Positions 1-8,393 of a DNA stretch of 64,000 bases are shown piece by piece. How positions within the stretch are numbered: position 1 is the stretch's first letter; every line of letters starts with the position of its first letter. Under the pieces are notes generated by a model, which had not been told where the DNA came from, did not search any database, and saw only the letters and a list, made by a program, of their open reading frames with translations. A program made the translations under genes and the position numbers. This DNA comes from JAIBDK01 sp965261915 (GTDB taxonomy: Bacteria > Pseudomonadota > Gammaproteobacteria > Arenicellales > Poriferihabitantaceae): contig CBDHDW010000013.1 in NCBI GenBank assembly GCA_965261915.1, forward strand, positions 124,001-188,000, read 5' to 3'.

Positions 1-202
1 ACATCCCCTCTAAAGTGTAGTCTACGCCCAATTTGTTCAATATAAATTTAACAATTTCTGCATCACTTCCTACGATTTCGCCATCTTGTTCGAAATAATA
101 AGGTGCCGATGGCTCACCACCAATGACGATAGTATTTTCTGCATGCGCAGGCATAGAGAATACGGTCAGAAACAAAAGAATTAGGCGACTTGCGAATTTC
201 AT
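1..202 (-). CDS. Periplasmic solute-binding protein, family 3 (5' part only)
   Basis: Only the first 67 codons are inside the window; the gene runs off the left edge. The ATG at 202 opens a typical signal peptide (basic MKFASR start, hydrophobic core, AHA-type cleavage site near residue 20). The mature part starts with IVIGGEPSAPYYFEQDGEIV and continues with GSDAEIV, the usual opening of SBP_bac_3 proteins, which bind amino acids or other small polar solutes for ABC uptake or feed sensor proteins. The substrate cannot be told from the fragment. It is divergent from the TMAO/betaine transporter genes. Confidence 0.75.
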   Translation of the reverse strand, partial: MKFASRLILLFLTVFSMPAHAENTIVIGGEPSAPYYFEQDGEIVGSDAEIVKFILNKLGVDYTLEGM

Positions 203-588
203 ACAAATATCCTCGTTACATTTACCCATTTGAAATGGTGACATGAATAACAATAGACTCTCTTCGCTTTCATAAGTTCGGAAAATTGAACCGAATTTCA
301 CGATATTTTCATGGTATTTTGGTATAATTTTGGTACTATTTTTACCAACCGCTTAAACCAATGGACGCGGTGCGTTAAACCGAATATTCGATTTTATATA
401 TTCGGAAATCTAATAATTCCAACAAAAAATCGTTATCATTATCTTACGCTTTGCTAAACAGATTTTAACATTTTGGTATAGATACGGTACTTTACAAATC
501 ATTCTATTTCTATAGTATTGGTGTTCCGTTACAAACAGCGACGGCAATGAATCGTTGCTGACTTATCAACTCCATGGAGAACCCATAA
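203..588 (+). promoter_or_regulatory. AT-rich divergent control region upstream of tmoX
   Basis: This 386-base gap separates the divergent solute-binding gene and tmoX. It is clearly AT-rich. The string TTGGTATAAT lies at 319-328 and related TTTGGTA strings at 316-335 and 471-480; TATAAT at 323-328 or TATAGA at 477-482 could be -10 elements. The same 10-mer TTGGTATAAT recurs at 5746-5755 upstream of tdm, so it may be a shared promoter or operator. GGAGAA at 574-579 is the likely ribosome binding site for tmoX. No -35 element with good spacing was found. Confidence 0.4.
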
Positions 589-1542
589 ATGAAACTATCA
601 AAAACAAAATCAATCCGAGCATTAGTGGCCGCTGGTTGCGTATCTTTGCTTTCTGCAACAGTCGTTGCAAAAGCTGAAGATAGCACTGCGCCGATCGTTA
701 TCCCGACCCACAACTGGACCAGCCAAATCGTCATGGCTCATGTCATTGGTGGCATGTTTAAAAGCATGGGCAGCAACGTCGAATACGTATCTGCTGATTC
801 TCAAGCGGTTTACGAGTCAATCCGAAATGGCGACGTCACGATTTCACACGAAGTTTGGCAATCGACTTTCGGTGCCTCTTTCTATAATGCAATGGCTGCT
901 GGCGGAGTAATCGATGCTGGTACACACGAAGCGTTGACCCTTGAAGAAATGGGTGTGCCAACCTGGGTTGTAGACGAAGGTCTTTGCCCGGGCCTTCCTA
1001 ACTGGGAAGCGCTTAAAGATTGCTACGCTAACTTCACCACACCGGACTCCGAAGGCAAAGGCCGTTGGTTAGAAGGCCCACAAAGCTGGCACCAGGAGCT
1101 GATGCCAGACCGTCTTGAAGCGCTTGGACTTTCTGACAACTGGGTCGTTAAATTCGCTGGTGGTGCTGATGCACTCTGGGCTGAATTAGCCTCTGCTAAA
1201 AAAGAAGGTCGCGGAACCGTTATTTTCAACTGGACTCCAAACTTCACTGACGCTGATGGTTTTACTTTCATCGAATTCCCGCCTTACTTCGAAGGCTGCC
1301 GCAAAGCGGATGGTGGTGACGGAAGCTGTGGTTCACCTAAAGGCTGGTTGAAAAAAGCAGCGAACTACAAGTTCCCAAAAACTCACCCTGCTGCATACAC
1401 GGCTTATTCAAAACTGTCTTTCTCTGCTGCTCAAATCGGCCAAATGGCTGCTTTAGTTGATGTTGACGGAATGGACCATGCAGACGCTGGTACCAAGTGG
1501 TTAGCTGACAACGAAGATGTATGGAAAGGCTGGACCCAATAA
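589..1542 (+). CDS. tmoX: TMAO/glycine betaine ABC transporter, periplasmic substrate-binding protein
   Basis: A 317-residue OpuAC-family (ProX-like) binding protein that captures quaternary or methylated amines in the periplasm. Residues 1-29 form a signal peptide ending VVAKA. Conserved aromatic residues that could form the cation-binding cage include W43 (HNWTSQ), W90 (HEVWQ) and W215 (FNWTPN). Family membership alone does not separate glycine betaine, choline and TMAO. The assignment to TMAO comes from context: tmoV and tmoW follow and tdm and tmm are close by, as in the TmoXVW locus of roseobacters. A strong terminator follows the gene, so tmoX may be made in excess over the membrane components. 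Confidence 0.85.
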   Translation: MKLSKTKSIRALVAAGCVSLLSATVVAKAEDSTAPIVIPTHNWTSQIVMAHVIGGMFKSMGSNVEYVSADSQAVYESIRNGDVTISHEVWQSTFGASFYNAMAAGGVIDAGTHEALTLEEMGVPTWVVDEGLCPGLPNWEALKDCYANFTTPDSEGKGRWLEGPQSWHQELMPDRLEALGLSDNWVVKFAGGADALWAELASAKKEGRGTVIFNWTPNFTDADGFTFIEFPPYFEGCRKADGGDGSCGSPKGWLKKAANYKFPKTHPAAYTAYSKLSFSAAQIGQMAALVDVDGMDHADAGTKWLADNEDVWKGWTQ

Positions 1543-1591
1543 ATCAAGCGAAGCATCATAATTTGATGTAATCACTTGATGTTATCAAATT

Positions 1592-1630
1592 ATCCCCCTG
1601 GTGCAGTTTCAAACCAGGGGGATTTTTTTT
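1592..1630 (+). terminator. Rho-independent terminator after tmoX
   Basis: A perfect 11-bp stem (ATCCCCCTGGT at 1592-1602 with its complement at 1613-1623), a 10-base loop and a run of eight T at 1623-1630. It separates tmoX from tmoV and probably works as a partial terminator that sets the ratio of binding protein to transporter. Confidence 0.92.
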
Positions 1631-1705
1631 GGCCGAAATAGGATTCTGGCCACACAAATGTGGTAGCTTTATACCTTAAACATAACTATTACCTGCTAAA
1701 CACCC

Positions 1706-2782
1706 ATGTCATCACAATCCGAATCTTCAAATTCTAATGAGCCAGTTATCCGATGTGAATCGGTCTACATGATTTTCGGCGATAATGCCAAAGGGATGCT
1801 GGATAAATCGGGTGGTGTAGTCGACTCCGAAAAATTCCAGGAAGCCGGTTGCATCGTTGGTGTGAATAAGGCTTCTTTTGAGGTTCACAAAGGTGAGCTG
1901 CTGATCATTATGGGCTTATCCGGTTCAGGTAAATCGACGCTAATGCGTTGCATCGCACGGTTGAATGAAGCAACCGATGGGAAAATATTTATCGAAGGTC
2001 AAAACATCCTTGAGATGAATAACAAGGATTTGATCGAATTGCGTCGAAGCAAAATGGGCATGGTATTTCAAAGTTTTGCACTATTACCGCACAAAACAGT
2101 TCTTGAAAACATTGCTTTTCCGCTGCAGGTGAAAGGGAGTAGTACCGAGGATAGTATGAAACGTGCCAAGGAAATGGTCGATCTGGTCAGCCTCACTGGA
2201 CGGGAAAACTATTTCCCCCGCGAACTTTCTGGCGGCCAGCAACAGCGAGTCGGGATTGCACGATCTTTGGCAATCGAGCCGGATATCTGGTTCCTTGATG
2301 AACCTTTTTCCGCGCTCGATCCACTGATTCGCAAGGAAATGCAGGATGAATTTTTACGATTACAGGATGTGCTTGGTAAAACCATTTTGTTTGTAACCCA
2401 CGATTTTGACGAAGCTTTACGACTGGCTGATCGAATTGCGATTATGAAAGACGGGGTCATTGAACAATTGGATACGCCAGCTAATATCGTTCTCAATCCA
2501 GCGACCGAATATGTTCGCAAATTTACCGAAGAAGTCCCACGAGAAAAAGTTTTGAAGATTGAGGCGGTTATGGATCCCTTCGATCCAGACGAAGCAGTGA
2601 GCGACTTGAAAATATCCAAAGACGCCATCATTGAAACGGTGGCCGAATCCGTTCTCAATTCCGAAAGACCGATTTCGGTTGTCAACAAGGCAGGAGACAT
2701 CGTGGGTGCCGTACATCGCTCCAAGGTGGTCAACATATTATTTGGTGGTCATTCTGGTGGCTCGGGTGAACAGGCATCATGA
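1706..2782 (+). CDS. tmoV: TMAO/glycine betaine ABC transporter, ATP-binding protein
   Basis: A 358-residue ProV-type ATPase that powers uptake. All ABC motifs are intact: Walker A GLSGSGKST near residue 73, Q-loop, signature LSGGQQQRVGIARSLA, Walker B IWFLDEPFSALDP and H-loop FVTHDFDEAL. The C-terminal part (about residue 270 on) has one CBS-like stretch (ISVVNKAGDIVGAVHRSKVV), shorter than the two CBS domains of classical ProV/OpuAA osmosensors. The stop codon overlaps the ATG of tmoW by 4 bases, so the two are translationally coupled. Confidence 0.9.
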   Translation: MSSQSESSNSNEPVIRCESVYMIFGDNAKGMLDKSGGVVDSEKFQEAGCIVGVNKASFEVHKGELLIIMGLSGSGKSTLMRCIARLNEATDGKIFIEGQNILEMNNKDLIELRRSKMGMVFQSFALLPHKTVLENIAFPLQVKGSSTEDSMKRAKEMVDLVSLTGRENYFPRELSGGQQQRVGIARSLAIEPDIWFLDEPFSALDPLIRKEMQDEFLRLQDVLGKTILFVTHDFDEALRLADRIAIMKDGVIEQLDTPANIVLNPATEYVRKFTEEVPREKVLKIEAVMDPFDPDEAVSDLKISKDAIIETVAESVLNSERPISVVNKAGDIVGAVHRSKVVNILFGGHSGGSGEQAS

Positions 2783-4839
2783 TTGAAGCATTCCGAGAAC
2801 GAAAATCCCTGCAGTTTTTGCTGCTGGTGCTGATTTTTGCGTTGCTTTGTATTGTTATCACACCGTCTGAAGGGAATTTACTCTGGCGATTGCCACCGTT
2901 AATTGCAGAATTTCCAGGCTGGATTAATGATTCGGTGCGGTATGTCATGTTCGAATGGTGGCCTATCGAAGTCTACGATCCGGATATTGAGGAATACGAA
3001 CAAAAACCGTTAATGAAGGAATTTACCCGTATTTCTTCGGGAATCATTTTATTTCTCATTGAGTTTATCCGCGAAATTTTTCTGGGTGGTGTCAAAACCA
3101 TTGTGACGTTCAGTAGCTGGGATTGGGCAACAGCGAACCCCTGGGCCAGATGGCCTGCTTTGCCCTGGACCGTAATTGCCGGCGGTGCAGCATTGCTTGG
3201 TTATTCATTGGGCGGACTGCGATTATCCCTGTTCGTTGGCTTCTCGTTTGTTTATCTGGCGGTTTTTGGGCAATGGGAACCCTCAATGCAAACGTTATCT
3301 TTTGTATTGATCGCAGCCCCGGTATCGGTGTTCCTGGGTCTTGTCCTGGGAGTCTGGGGGTTCAAAAACAAGAAAGTAGAAACGGTTATGAATCCGCTAT
3401 TGAACATGGCCCAGATTGTTCCTGCCTTCTCGTATTTAATTCCCGTTATGGTGTTTTTTGGTATCGGCGATCACGCTGGCGCCATTGCAACCATTATTTT
3501 CGCGACACCGCCAATGGTGCGGCTGACCATGCTGGGTCTGAAAAAAGTGCCGCCAGAGGTGACTGAAGCCGGTCTAATGAACGGGTGTACTAATCGGCAG
3601 TTATTGTTCAAGGTGCAAATTACCACCGCACGACGCGATATTCTGATTGGTGTGAACCAGGTAATCATGCAGTGTCTGGCGATGGTGGTTATTGCCTCCC
3701 TTATCGGTGCCAAAGGTTTGGGTAATAATTTACTGATTGCCCTGAATAGCTTGAGGATTGGCCTTGCTCTGGAATTGGGGGTTTGCATTGTTCTGATTGC
3801 CATTGTTCTTGATCGGCTTTCCCTTGCCTGGGCCAACAAACCGGTTGATTATTTCGCCGATCTGTCATTTGCACAAAGGAACAAGAACTGGTTGATCTTT
3901 GGTGCCATATTTGTAGTTGGCGTAATTTTGGCGTATATCGGTAAATTTATCTTTAAAGAAGGATTTAATTACCTCTACCTGATACCCCACAATAAAGGGA
4001 TCTCAACGGCAGCGTTTTGGCAGGCCGGTGTTGACTGGGTTTGGGATACCTTTTTCTATTCTCTAAAGGGGTTTAATGTCTGGTTTATTACCATGGTACT
4101 GATTCCAACCAAAAAAGCGTTTTTAGCCATGCCCGTTGCTGCGACCTTTGTATTAACAATGGGAATTGGATTTATTGTCGGTGGTATTCGCTCAGCTTTG
4201 GTGATCGGCGGTTTACTGCTATTTATCGCACTCACAGAATGGTGGGACAGAGCGCTGATTACTTCGTATATTGTTACCCTTAGCGTTTTTATCTCGGGTG
4301 CAATTGGAATTGTCGCCGGCACGATATGTGCTCAGCATCCAAAAAGTACCGCTTTTATACTGACTGTTTGCGATACTTTTCAAACATTTCCATCATTCAT
4401 CTATCTCATTCCGGTAATGATGCTATTTGGCATTACCGATACATCAGTACTGATCGCAATTGTTGTATATGCAACCGTTCCCGCCACACGTTACACCGTA
4501 GAAGGATTATTGAGCGTGCCGCCATCCTTACAGGATGCGGGATCCATGTCTGGAGTTAATCGCGTACAGCGTTATCTATCAATAGAACTGCCAATGTCCT
4601 TTCCACACATTGCGCTGGGTATAAACCAGACCGTTGTATTTGCTTTGGCTATGGTCATCATCGGATCGATGATTGGCACCGATGATTTGGGGCAATTGAT
4701 TCTTGGAGCACTTTCAGATCGTAAAGGCATTGGTAACGGAATCGTATTGGGTGTTTGTGTCGCGTTCATTGGTCTTGCCATTGATCAGGTTATTCGAACC
4801 TGGGCTAACCAGAGGAAAAAAGCACTAGGAATGGCTTAG
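2779..4839 (+). CDS. tmoW: TMAO/glycine betaine ABC transporter, double-length permease
   Basis: A 686-residue multi-spanning permease containing two BPD_transp_1 domains in one chain; enteric ProW has one domain in about 350 residues. The two EAA-type cytoplasmic loops, where the ATPase docks, start near residue 257 (PPEVTEAGLMNGCTNRQ) and residue 580 (PPSLQDAGSMSGVNRVQ), each followed by a matching IxQ/GINQ helix. The N-terminal 120 residues carry an extra hydrophobic segment and a periplasmic or linker region. A fused pair replaces the permease homodimer. Double-length permeases of this kind are known in marine TMAO/betaine transporters. Overlaps tmoV by 4 bases. Confidence 0.9.
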   Translation: MIEAFRERKSLQFLLLVLIFALLCIVITPSEGNLLWRLPPLIAEFPGWINDSVRYVMFEWWPIEVYDPDIEEYEQKPLMKEFTRISSGIILFLIEFIREIFLGGVKTIVTFSSWDWATANPWARWPALPWTVIAGGAALLGYSLGGLRLSLFVGFSFVYLAVFGQWEPSMQTLSFVLIAAPVSVFLGLVLGVWGFKNKKVETVMNPLLNMAQIVPAFSYLIPVMVFFGIGDHAGAIATIIFATPPMVRLTMLGLKKVPPEVTEAGLMNGCTNRQLLFKVQITTARRDILIGVNQVIMQCLAMVVIASLIGAKGLGNNLLIALNSLRIGLALELGVCIVLIAIVLDRLSLAWANKPVDYFADLSFAQRNKNWLIFGAIFVVGVILAYIGKFIFKEGFNYLYLIPHNKGISTAAFWQAGVDWVWDTFFYSLKGFNVWFITMVLIPTKKAFLAMPVAATFVLTMGIGFIVGGIRSALVIGGLLLFIALTEWWDRALITSYIVTLSVFISGAIGIVAGTICAQHPKSTAFILTVCDTFQTFPSFIYLIPVMMLFGITDTSVLIAIVVYATVPATRYTVEGLLSVPPSLQDAGSMSGVNRVQRYLSIELPMSFPHIALGINQTVVFALAMVIIGSMIGTDDLGQLILGALSDRKGIGNGIVLGVCVAFIGLAIDQVIRTWANQRKKALGMA

Positions 4840-4872
4840 TCGCTAAACGAAAAACATGAAAAGTCCAATTAT

Positions 4873-5316
4873 ATGATTTCCAATATTTTACTTGCGGTAG
4901 ACGGCTCACCCCAGTCTTCAAAAGCGGTTAAGATAGCCGCACAAATCGCGAATGGTGTGAATGCGAAACTGGTGTTGCTGCACGTTGTCAAACAGGATGA
5001 ATTGCCCGATGTAATGAAACAGTTCATACACAGCGAACAAATTCCAGGTACCAATATCGATGTGCTGATTAATGCAGCTCAACATATGTTGAAGGGTGAA
5101 GTTGAAAATGCCCGTGCCGCAGGTGTATCAGAGGTACAAGTCGAAGTTGAACAAGGCTCTATCGCGCGTACGATCATTGCCACTGCTGAGCGCTATGATG
5201 CAGATATGATCGTTTTGGGATCCCGGGGAATGGGGGATATAGAAGGATTATTACGCGGCGGTGTTTCTCATCGGGTTGAGATTCTCGCGAAGTGCCCGGT
5301 TCTTGTTGTAAAGTAG
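4873..5316 (+). CDS. Universal stress protein (UspA family)
   Basis: A single-domain Usp of 147 residues, the usual family length. It opens with MISNILLAVDGSPQSSKAV and ends with the nucleotide-binding motif GSRGMGDIEGLLRGGVSHRV (G-2x-G-9x-G-S pattern), so it belongs to the ATP-binding class. It lies 33 bases after tmoW on the same strand and is probably cotranscribed. Single Usp genes often sit beside transporters in marine bacteria, where they may sense ATP or modulate transport; a specific role here is inference. Confidence 0.88.
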   Translation: MISNILLAVDGSPQSSKAVKIAAQIANGVNAKLVLLHVVKQDELPDVMKQFIHSEQIPGTNIDVLINAAQHMLKGEVENARAAGVSEVQVEVEQGSIARTIIATAERYDADMIVLGSRGMGDIEGLLRGGVSHRVEILAKCPVLVVK

Positions 5317-5350
5317 CTAACGCAAAATAATTTTCGACAATTTGCCCAGA

Positions 5351-5608
5351 TTATTTTCGGTCAGGGATATCGATCAGTTTGCCCCGCGGGAGCTCTGCCA
5401 ATTTGTCGTAGAACGGTAGTGAAATCAGTTCCGCCTAACCATCAAAAGATACCGTCGACATGGCGAAGTATCCAAACGATTCTGGCATGCTGGGATCATT
5501 CGCCGCCTCAAGAATTTTTAACGCATTTGGACTCTGTACCTGAGAGCCAAATATATTTGGCTCTGAAATCGTGACATCCATGCCTTTTGCATGAGCCTGG
5601 CATGGTGG
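5351..5608 (-). pseudogene. Decayed reading frame with internal amber codon, unidentified
   Basis: On the minus strand an uninterrupted, coding-like stretch runs from 5608 to a TAA at 5351-5353, broken by a TAG at 5435-5437. The part before the TAG ends ESFGYFAMSTVSFDG and the part after starts AELISLPFYDKLAELPRG. The two halves read naturally into each other in the same frame, so this looks like the 3' end of a gene with a nonsense mutation, and the 5' part is gone. I do not recognise the family. The rest of the 531-base gap (5317-5847) holds the tdm promoter region and no other gene. Confidence 0.45.
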
Positions 5609-5726
5609 TTACCAAATCTCGAGTATTGCCGTCGCTTGAGCGCATTTTTTCTCGGTTCCTGGCGTTAATTTGTATCAAGAATAATAACTTTTTTCTGTTA
5701 TGAAAGGGATAACTGATGCAATAATA

Positions 5727-5755
5727 TTCTGCATATCTTTTGATCTTGGTATAAT
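5727..5755 (+). promoter_or_regulatory. Putative promoter of tdm
   Basis: TATAAT at 5750-5755, preceded after 17 bases by the weak -35 TTCTGC (5727-5732). The -10 is part of TTGGTATAAT, which is repeated in the tmoX control region at 319-328. An inverted repeat AGATTT/AAATCT lies just downstream (near 5763-5784) and could be an operator. Confidence 0.4.
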
Positions 5756-5847
5756 CTCTGCGAGATTTCCAAGGTAGAAATCTTGAATAAACGATAAACT
5801 GAAATCAACGCTAATCCAGGATTAGAAACAGGCTAAGAATTAAGATA

Positions 5848-8202
5848 ATGACAATCGATATGAGTTCAATTGTTCGCGTGCGCGAACCCGGTCTTGGTCA
5901 GGACTGGCTGGGTGGAGAGCGTTACGTTGTTCGGGCGTGTGCGGTTATCGCTATCCCGTTAATGCCCGATGATCGCCTGGAAATTCAAGACCCTGAAGGG
6001 CAGCAGCCTGTTCATGTATTTGCTTTTAACTCATCCAGTGAAAACGTGACTGCGGCACTCGGTGTCAGTCCAAATACATCGGCACAGACAATTCAGAGAA
6101 TGCTCGATTCCAAGTCCCATGGTGCCGCAAAAATTCGTTCCAAACTGGATTCATTTGCGATTGATCTGTCAAAAAATGAGGCAGTTGAATTGCTGTCTGG
6201 CGAAACCGAGGCAGGAGCCAGAGTATCACTGACCTGTGAATCCGAAGTTGTATGTTTGATTTGCGCACCCGGAGAGCCTATGTCGGTGGATTCTGGAAAT
6301 CCTCCAACTGACCTGATTGCGTTCGTTACTCGAGCGAATTCGGGATATCAAATTGAAAACGATCTGCCTGACCCGTTGGGCGATGAGCAGCAGAGTTTTC
6401 GAATTGATGCTGCAACCGCACAAAGTTATGAAGTGAAGGCAGGTGAATATATCCAGATTCTGGATGTTGATGGGCGGCAGTGTTCCGATTTTCAATGTTT
6501 CAGAAAAGAAGCTCTGGATCGAGGAAAAACCAGAAACTTAAGTGCCACCACTACCCGATCGTTGATGGGGAATGCATACCCTGGACCGGGGCTCTACTCC
6601 AAATTTTGTGATATTGATTTTAATCCGCTGGTTGAGGTGATCCAGGATACCTGCGGACGTCATGATAGCTTTGGTGTCGCGTGTACCAGTAAATACTACG
6701 AGGAAGCGGGCTATCCTGGCCACGTCAACTGCTCTGAAAATTTTAATAAAGTCCTTGAGCAGTACCCAATTGAGCCGCGAAAAGGCTGGCAGGCGATGAA
6801 TTTATTTTTCAATACATTCTTTGACGACGCTTACACTTTTACGTTTGATGATCCCTGGTCTCGCCCGGGAGACTATGTCCTGATGCAAGCCATGACTGAT
6901 TTGGTTTGTGTTTCCTCATCCTGCCCGTGCGATATTGATGCGGCAAATGGTTGGGTGCCAACGGATATCCATATACGAACCTACACCAAAGAAAACTTGT
7001 TTAAACGCGCAATCGCGTTTAGAAAAACTACCGATGCAGAACCCGAAATGACAAAAGAAACTGGCTTTCATAGTAAAACCTCAGAATTGACTCGAAACTT
7101 TACCGAGTACAATGGATTTTGGTTGGCGAACAATTTTAATAACTATGGTGCAACGGCGGAGTACTGGGCCTGTCGTGAAAGCGTTATCGTAACCGATCTT
7201 TCACCATTGCGAAAATATGAAGTCACCGGCCCAGACGCCGAAGTGCTGATGCAAACTTGTGTCACCAGAGATGTGCGAAAACTGGCTGATGGTCATGTTG
7301 TGTATACGGCTATGTGCTACGAGTCTGGCGGCATGATTGACGATGGTACGGTATTTCGGTTAGCGAAAAATAATTTCCGCTGGATCGGTGGCAACGATAC
7401 CTCTGGACTTTGGCTGCGTGAGCAAGCTGAAAAGCTTAAGTTGCGTGCCTGGGTAAAAGATTCGACCTCTCAACTCCACAATCTTCAGGTTCAGGGCCCC
7501 AGGAGTATCGACGTATTGAAAAAATGCATCTGGACCCGACCAGATCAGGCTAGTGTCGATGAACTGCAATGGTTCCGATTTTCAATTGCTCGAATTGGTG
7601 ACGCTGAAGGTGTGCCGATCGTTTGTTCGCGTACCGGTTATTCTGGTGAGCAGGGCTATGAGATATTTTGTCATCCCAGAGATGCAGAATCCGTTTGGGA
7701 CGCAATCTGGCAGGCCGGACAGGAATTTGATATTACACCGCTTGGCCTCGAAGCGCTGGATATGTTGCGAATAGAAGCCGGACTCATTTTTGCCGGCTAT
7801 GAGTTTTGCGATCAAACCGATCCATTTGAAGCTGGAATCGGTTTTACAGTGCCATTAAAGTCAAAGCAGGATAATTTTATTGGCCGTGATCAGCTCGAAA
7901 AACGCAAAGAAAATCCGCAGGAAAAACTCATTGGATTGGTGTTGTCCGGTGAAGAACCTGCCGGCAATGGTGACGGTATATTTATTGGGCGAGAGCAGAT
8001 TGGTACGGTAACCAGTGCGGTAGTTTCGCCGATCCTCAGAAAGAATATTGCATTGTGTAAAATGAAAATACTGCATGCTGAAGCCGGAAAAGCGGTTGAA
8101 GTAGGAAAGCTTGACGGCCATCAAAAACGTATTCCTGCCGAAGTCGTCCCATTTCCACATTTTGATCCGAAAAAAGAGCGCGCACGCGGTATTTATACCT
8201 AA
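5848..8202 (+). CDS. tdm: Trimethylamine N-oxide demethylase (Tdm)
   Basis: Tdm converts TMAO to dimethylamine and formaldehyde; the C-terminal domain is thought to channel formaldehyde to tetrahydrofolate. The 784-residue length and architecture fit: N-terminal region, DUF1989 domain at about 190-380, then a GcvT/aminomethyltransferase-like folate domain from about 410 to the end (it includes GYSGEQGYEIF and LGLEALDMLRIEAGLI). Four cysteines, C279, C295, C359 and C361 (CVSSSCPCDID), have the 16-64-2 spacing I recall for the zinc site of the Methylocella enzyme. D273 and H272 lie next to C279. The gene lies between the TmoXVW transporter and tmm. A stand-alone GcvT or dimethylglycine dehydrogenase is ruled out by the DUF1989 half. 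Confidence 0.92.
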   Translation: MTIDMSSIVRVREPGLGQDWLGGERYVVRACAVIAIPLMPDDRLEIQDPEGQQPVHVFAFNSSSENVTAALGVSPNTSAQTIQRMLDSKSHGAAKIRSKLDSFAIDLSKNEAVELLSGETEAGARVSLTCESEVVCLICAPGEPMSVDSGNPPTDLIAFVTRANSGYQIENDLPDPLGDEQQSFRIDAATAQSYEVKAGEYIQILDVDGRQCSDFQCFRKEALDRGKTRNLSATTTRSLMGNAYPGPGLYSKFCDIDFNPLVEVIQDTCGRHDSFGVACTSKYYEEAGYPGHVNCSENFNKVLEQYPIEPRKGWQAMNLFFNTFFDDAYTFTFDDPWSRPGDYVLMQAMTDLVCVSSSCPCDIDAANGWVPTDIHIRTYTKENLFKRAIAFRKTTDAEPEMTKETGFHSKTSELTRNFTEYNGFWLANNFNNYGATAEYWACRESVIVTDLSPLRKYEVTGPDAEVLMQTCVTRDVRKLADGHVVYTAMCYESGGMIDDGTVFRLAKNNFRWIGGNDTSGLWLREQAEKLKLRAWVKDSTSQLHNLQVQGPRSIDVLKKCIWTRPDQASVDELQWFRFSIARIGDAEGVPIVCSRTGYSGEQGYEIFCHPRDAESVWDAIWQAGQEFDITPLGLEALDMLRIEAGLIFAGYEFCDQTDPFEAGIGFTVPLKSKQDNFIGRDQLEKRKENPQEKLIGLVLSGEEPAGNGDGIFIGREQIGTVTSAVVSPILRKNIALCKMKILHAEAGKAVEVGKLDGHQKRIPAEVVPFPHFDPKKERARGIYT

Positions 8203-8226
8203 GAAGCATTTGTTGATTTGGTCGAT

Positions 8227-8355
8227 ATGGATAGTTATCGAACCGTGACACAGGGGATTTACTCCAGTCAGATCTCGGGCACACCACGATCCACAACCAA
8301 CCGCGCCTTTAATTTTGAAAAAGGCGATGTTGATTTCGGTTATGCCGGCCGTTAA
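8227..8355 (+). other. Short open frame in phase with the 3' end of tdm
   Basis: After the TAA of tdm the same frame stays open for another 50 codons to a TAA at 8353-8355. An internal ATG at 8227 would give a 42-residue peptide (starts MDSYRTVTQGIYSSQISGTP, ends FGYAGR). The composition looks coding, but there is no ribosome binding site and I recognise no family. It may be the tail of a longer ancestral C-terminus, a fragment of another gene, or a small protein. Confidence 0.3.
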
Positions 8356-8393
8356 CGGTGAAATAGAGCGTTAGCACATTAACATCACATTCA

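Noticed and set aside
5435..5437. In-frame TAG as a pyrrolysine codon in a methylamine island
   Set aside because: Only a gene fragment is present, Tdm and Tmm do not use pyrrolysine, and no pyl genes are visible. A nonsense mutation is the simpler reading.
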